Source of the DNA: Diplonema papillatum
Taxonomy: Eukaryota; Euglenozoa; Diplonemea; Diplonemida; Diplonemidae
Assembly: GCA_030068145.1 (NCBI GenBank)
Contig: JAPJBO010000610.1
Coordinates: 62,001 to 126,000, forward strand
Length of the DNA: 64,000 bases
Reading direction: 5' to 3'
The position numbers and the translations under genes are program-made. Shown piece after piece: positions 63,639 to 64,000 of this stretch (its first letter is position 1; each line of letters starts with the position of its first letter). The notes below the pieces were generated by a model, which saw only the letters and a program-made list of their open reading frames with translations, did no database searches and had not been told where the DNA came from.

Positions 63639-64000
63639 TTGATCAAGCAACGCATCAGCGCGTTGTGCTTCGCCAGCGCCGCGCGCATGTCCGTCTCGTA
63701 GCAGTCCCACAAGTGTGTCGAGCCCTGCACGTCGGTGAAGACGAGCGAGATGGTCCCTTCCGGGGGCTCCTCGTCCCGCTTCCGCTCCTCCCGGACGACC
63801 CAGTCGAGGAAGCTCGACGTGCCCTCGCCTTGGTTGTCCGCTTCGGAGCCGGCTTCCGTCGACCCGGCGTTGCTCGCGTTCGAATTGCAGCGGACCGGCG
63901 CCATCGGGTTCTGCTGGTAGCTCTGCTGCGACGGCTCGGGAAGCGGCGGCTTGCGCGAGGCAAAGACGCGGATGCGCACGCTGTCCGGGATCAGCCGGTA
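63639..64000 (-). CDS. Adenylyl cyclase, catalytic-core exon 1 (runs off the window)
   Basis: Open to the window edge and ends at a donor CATCAAG|GTAAAC. Starts YRLIPDSVRIRVFASRKPP, then a Ser/Asn/Gln-rich linker. The beginning of the class III cyclase domain is TISLVFTDVQGSTHLWDCYE (first metal-binding Asp), DMRAALAKHNALMRCLIK. The FTDVQGST wording is common in kinetoplastid-type and other protist adenylyl cyclases. Splicing to VHNGYEVKTEGDAF preserves frame and the family's spacing. N-terminal domains are outside the window, and no membrane segment is seen here. Confidence 0.9.

Noticed and set aside
1..64000. Spliced-leader RNA gene expected in Euglenozoa
   Set aside because: No sequence resembling a known spliced leader followed by a GT donor was recognised; absence in one window is uninformative.

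Overview
The window looks like nuclear DNA of a unicellular eukaryote with a large, repeat-saturated genome. Evidence: two pieces of a eukaryotic 18S rRNA gene, GC-rich exons bounded by GT/AG introns, eukaryote-type domains (RanBP2-type zinc finger, RING-H2, class III adenylyl cyclase), and very many DNA-transposon relics, MITEs and minisatellites. The wording of the 18S segment at 5157-5400 and the adenylyl cyclase type would fit Euglenozoa (a diplonemid-like protist), but this is an inference. I saw no spliced leader. There are no bacterial operons, ribosome binding sites or CRISPR arrays.

Layout. 0-6 kb: dispersed repeats, a ~71-bp minisatellite and an embedded antisense 18S fragment. 6.6-12.4 kb: a 5.8-kb segment bounded by inverted arrays of an ACTAGTAAATTT-type motif; inside it is a ~3.0-kb DNA transposon with ~480-bp terminal inverted repeats and an intact 625-aa transposase. 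12.8-15 kb: terminal exon of a RanBP2-zinc-finger/RING gene (minus strand), then a graveyard of copies of its intron/exon junction. 16-23 kb: minisatellites (109, 120, ~170-225 and 45 bp), the 5' end of an 18S gene and a small membrane-protein exon. 23.6-26.5 kb: a homogeneous 26-bp satellite of about 109 units. 26.5-53 kb: almost gene-free dispersed repeats, MITEs and a 2,055-bp element (44.4-46.5 kb) with iterated-motif inverted termini and a 13-bp array. 53.2-64 kb: minus-strand exons that I read as one adenylyl cyclase gene running off the right edge. Its introns hold a piggyBac relic, an ATTATTGTAC element, 12-bp arrays and truncated duplicates of its own exons.

The only functional links visible are these. 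The adenylyl cyclase exons (63.6-64.0 and 61.03-61.74 kb) splice into a complete catalytic core. Further minus-strand exons (57.4, 56.2-56.8 and 53.3-53.7 kb) would add a disordered tail with six RRxS sites, the PKA consensus. The transposase lies between its own inverted repeats and so could form a self-contained mobile unit. Recurring dispersed families are lettered below: B (starts TTTTAGAGTTAAAGTTCGC), C (GGCTAGAGGGGGAGAAA), D (AAAATACTCGACGTAGCTGC), E (CGACGATCCCG), F, G, H, K (GGCCTTCGACTACCCTGAGC), L (GATGCTAGCATC plus TTCTTCGAAGAA) and N (AGATTATCGCCACAGATT).
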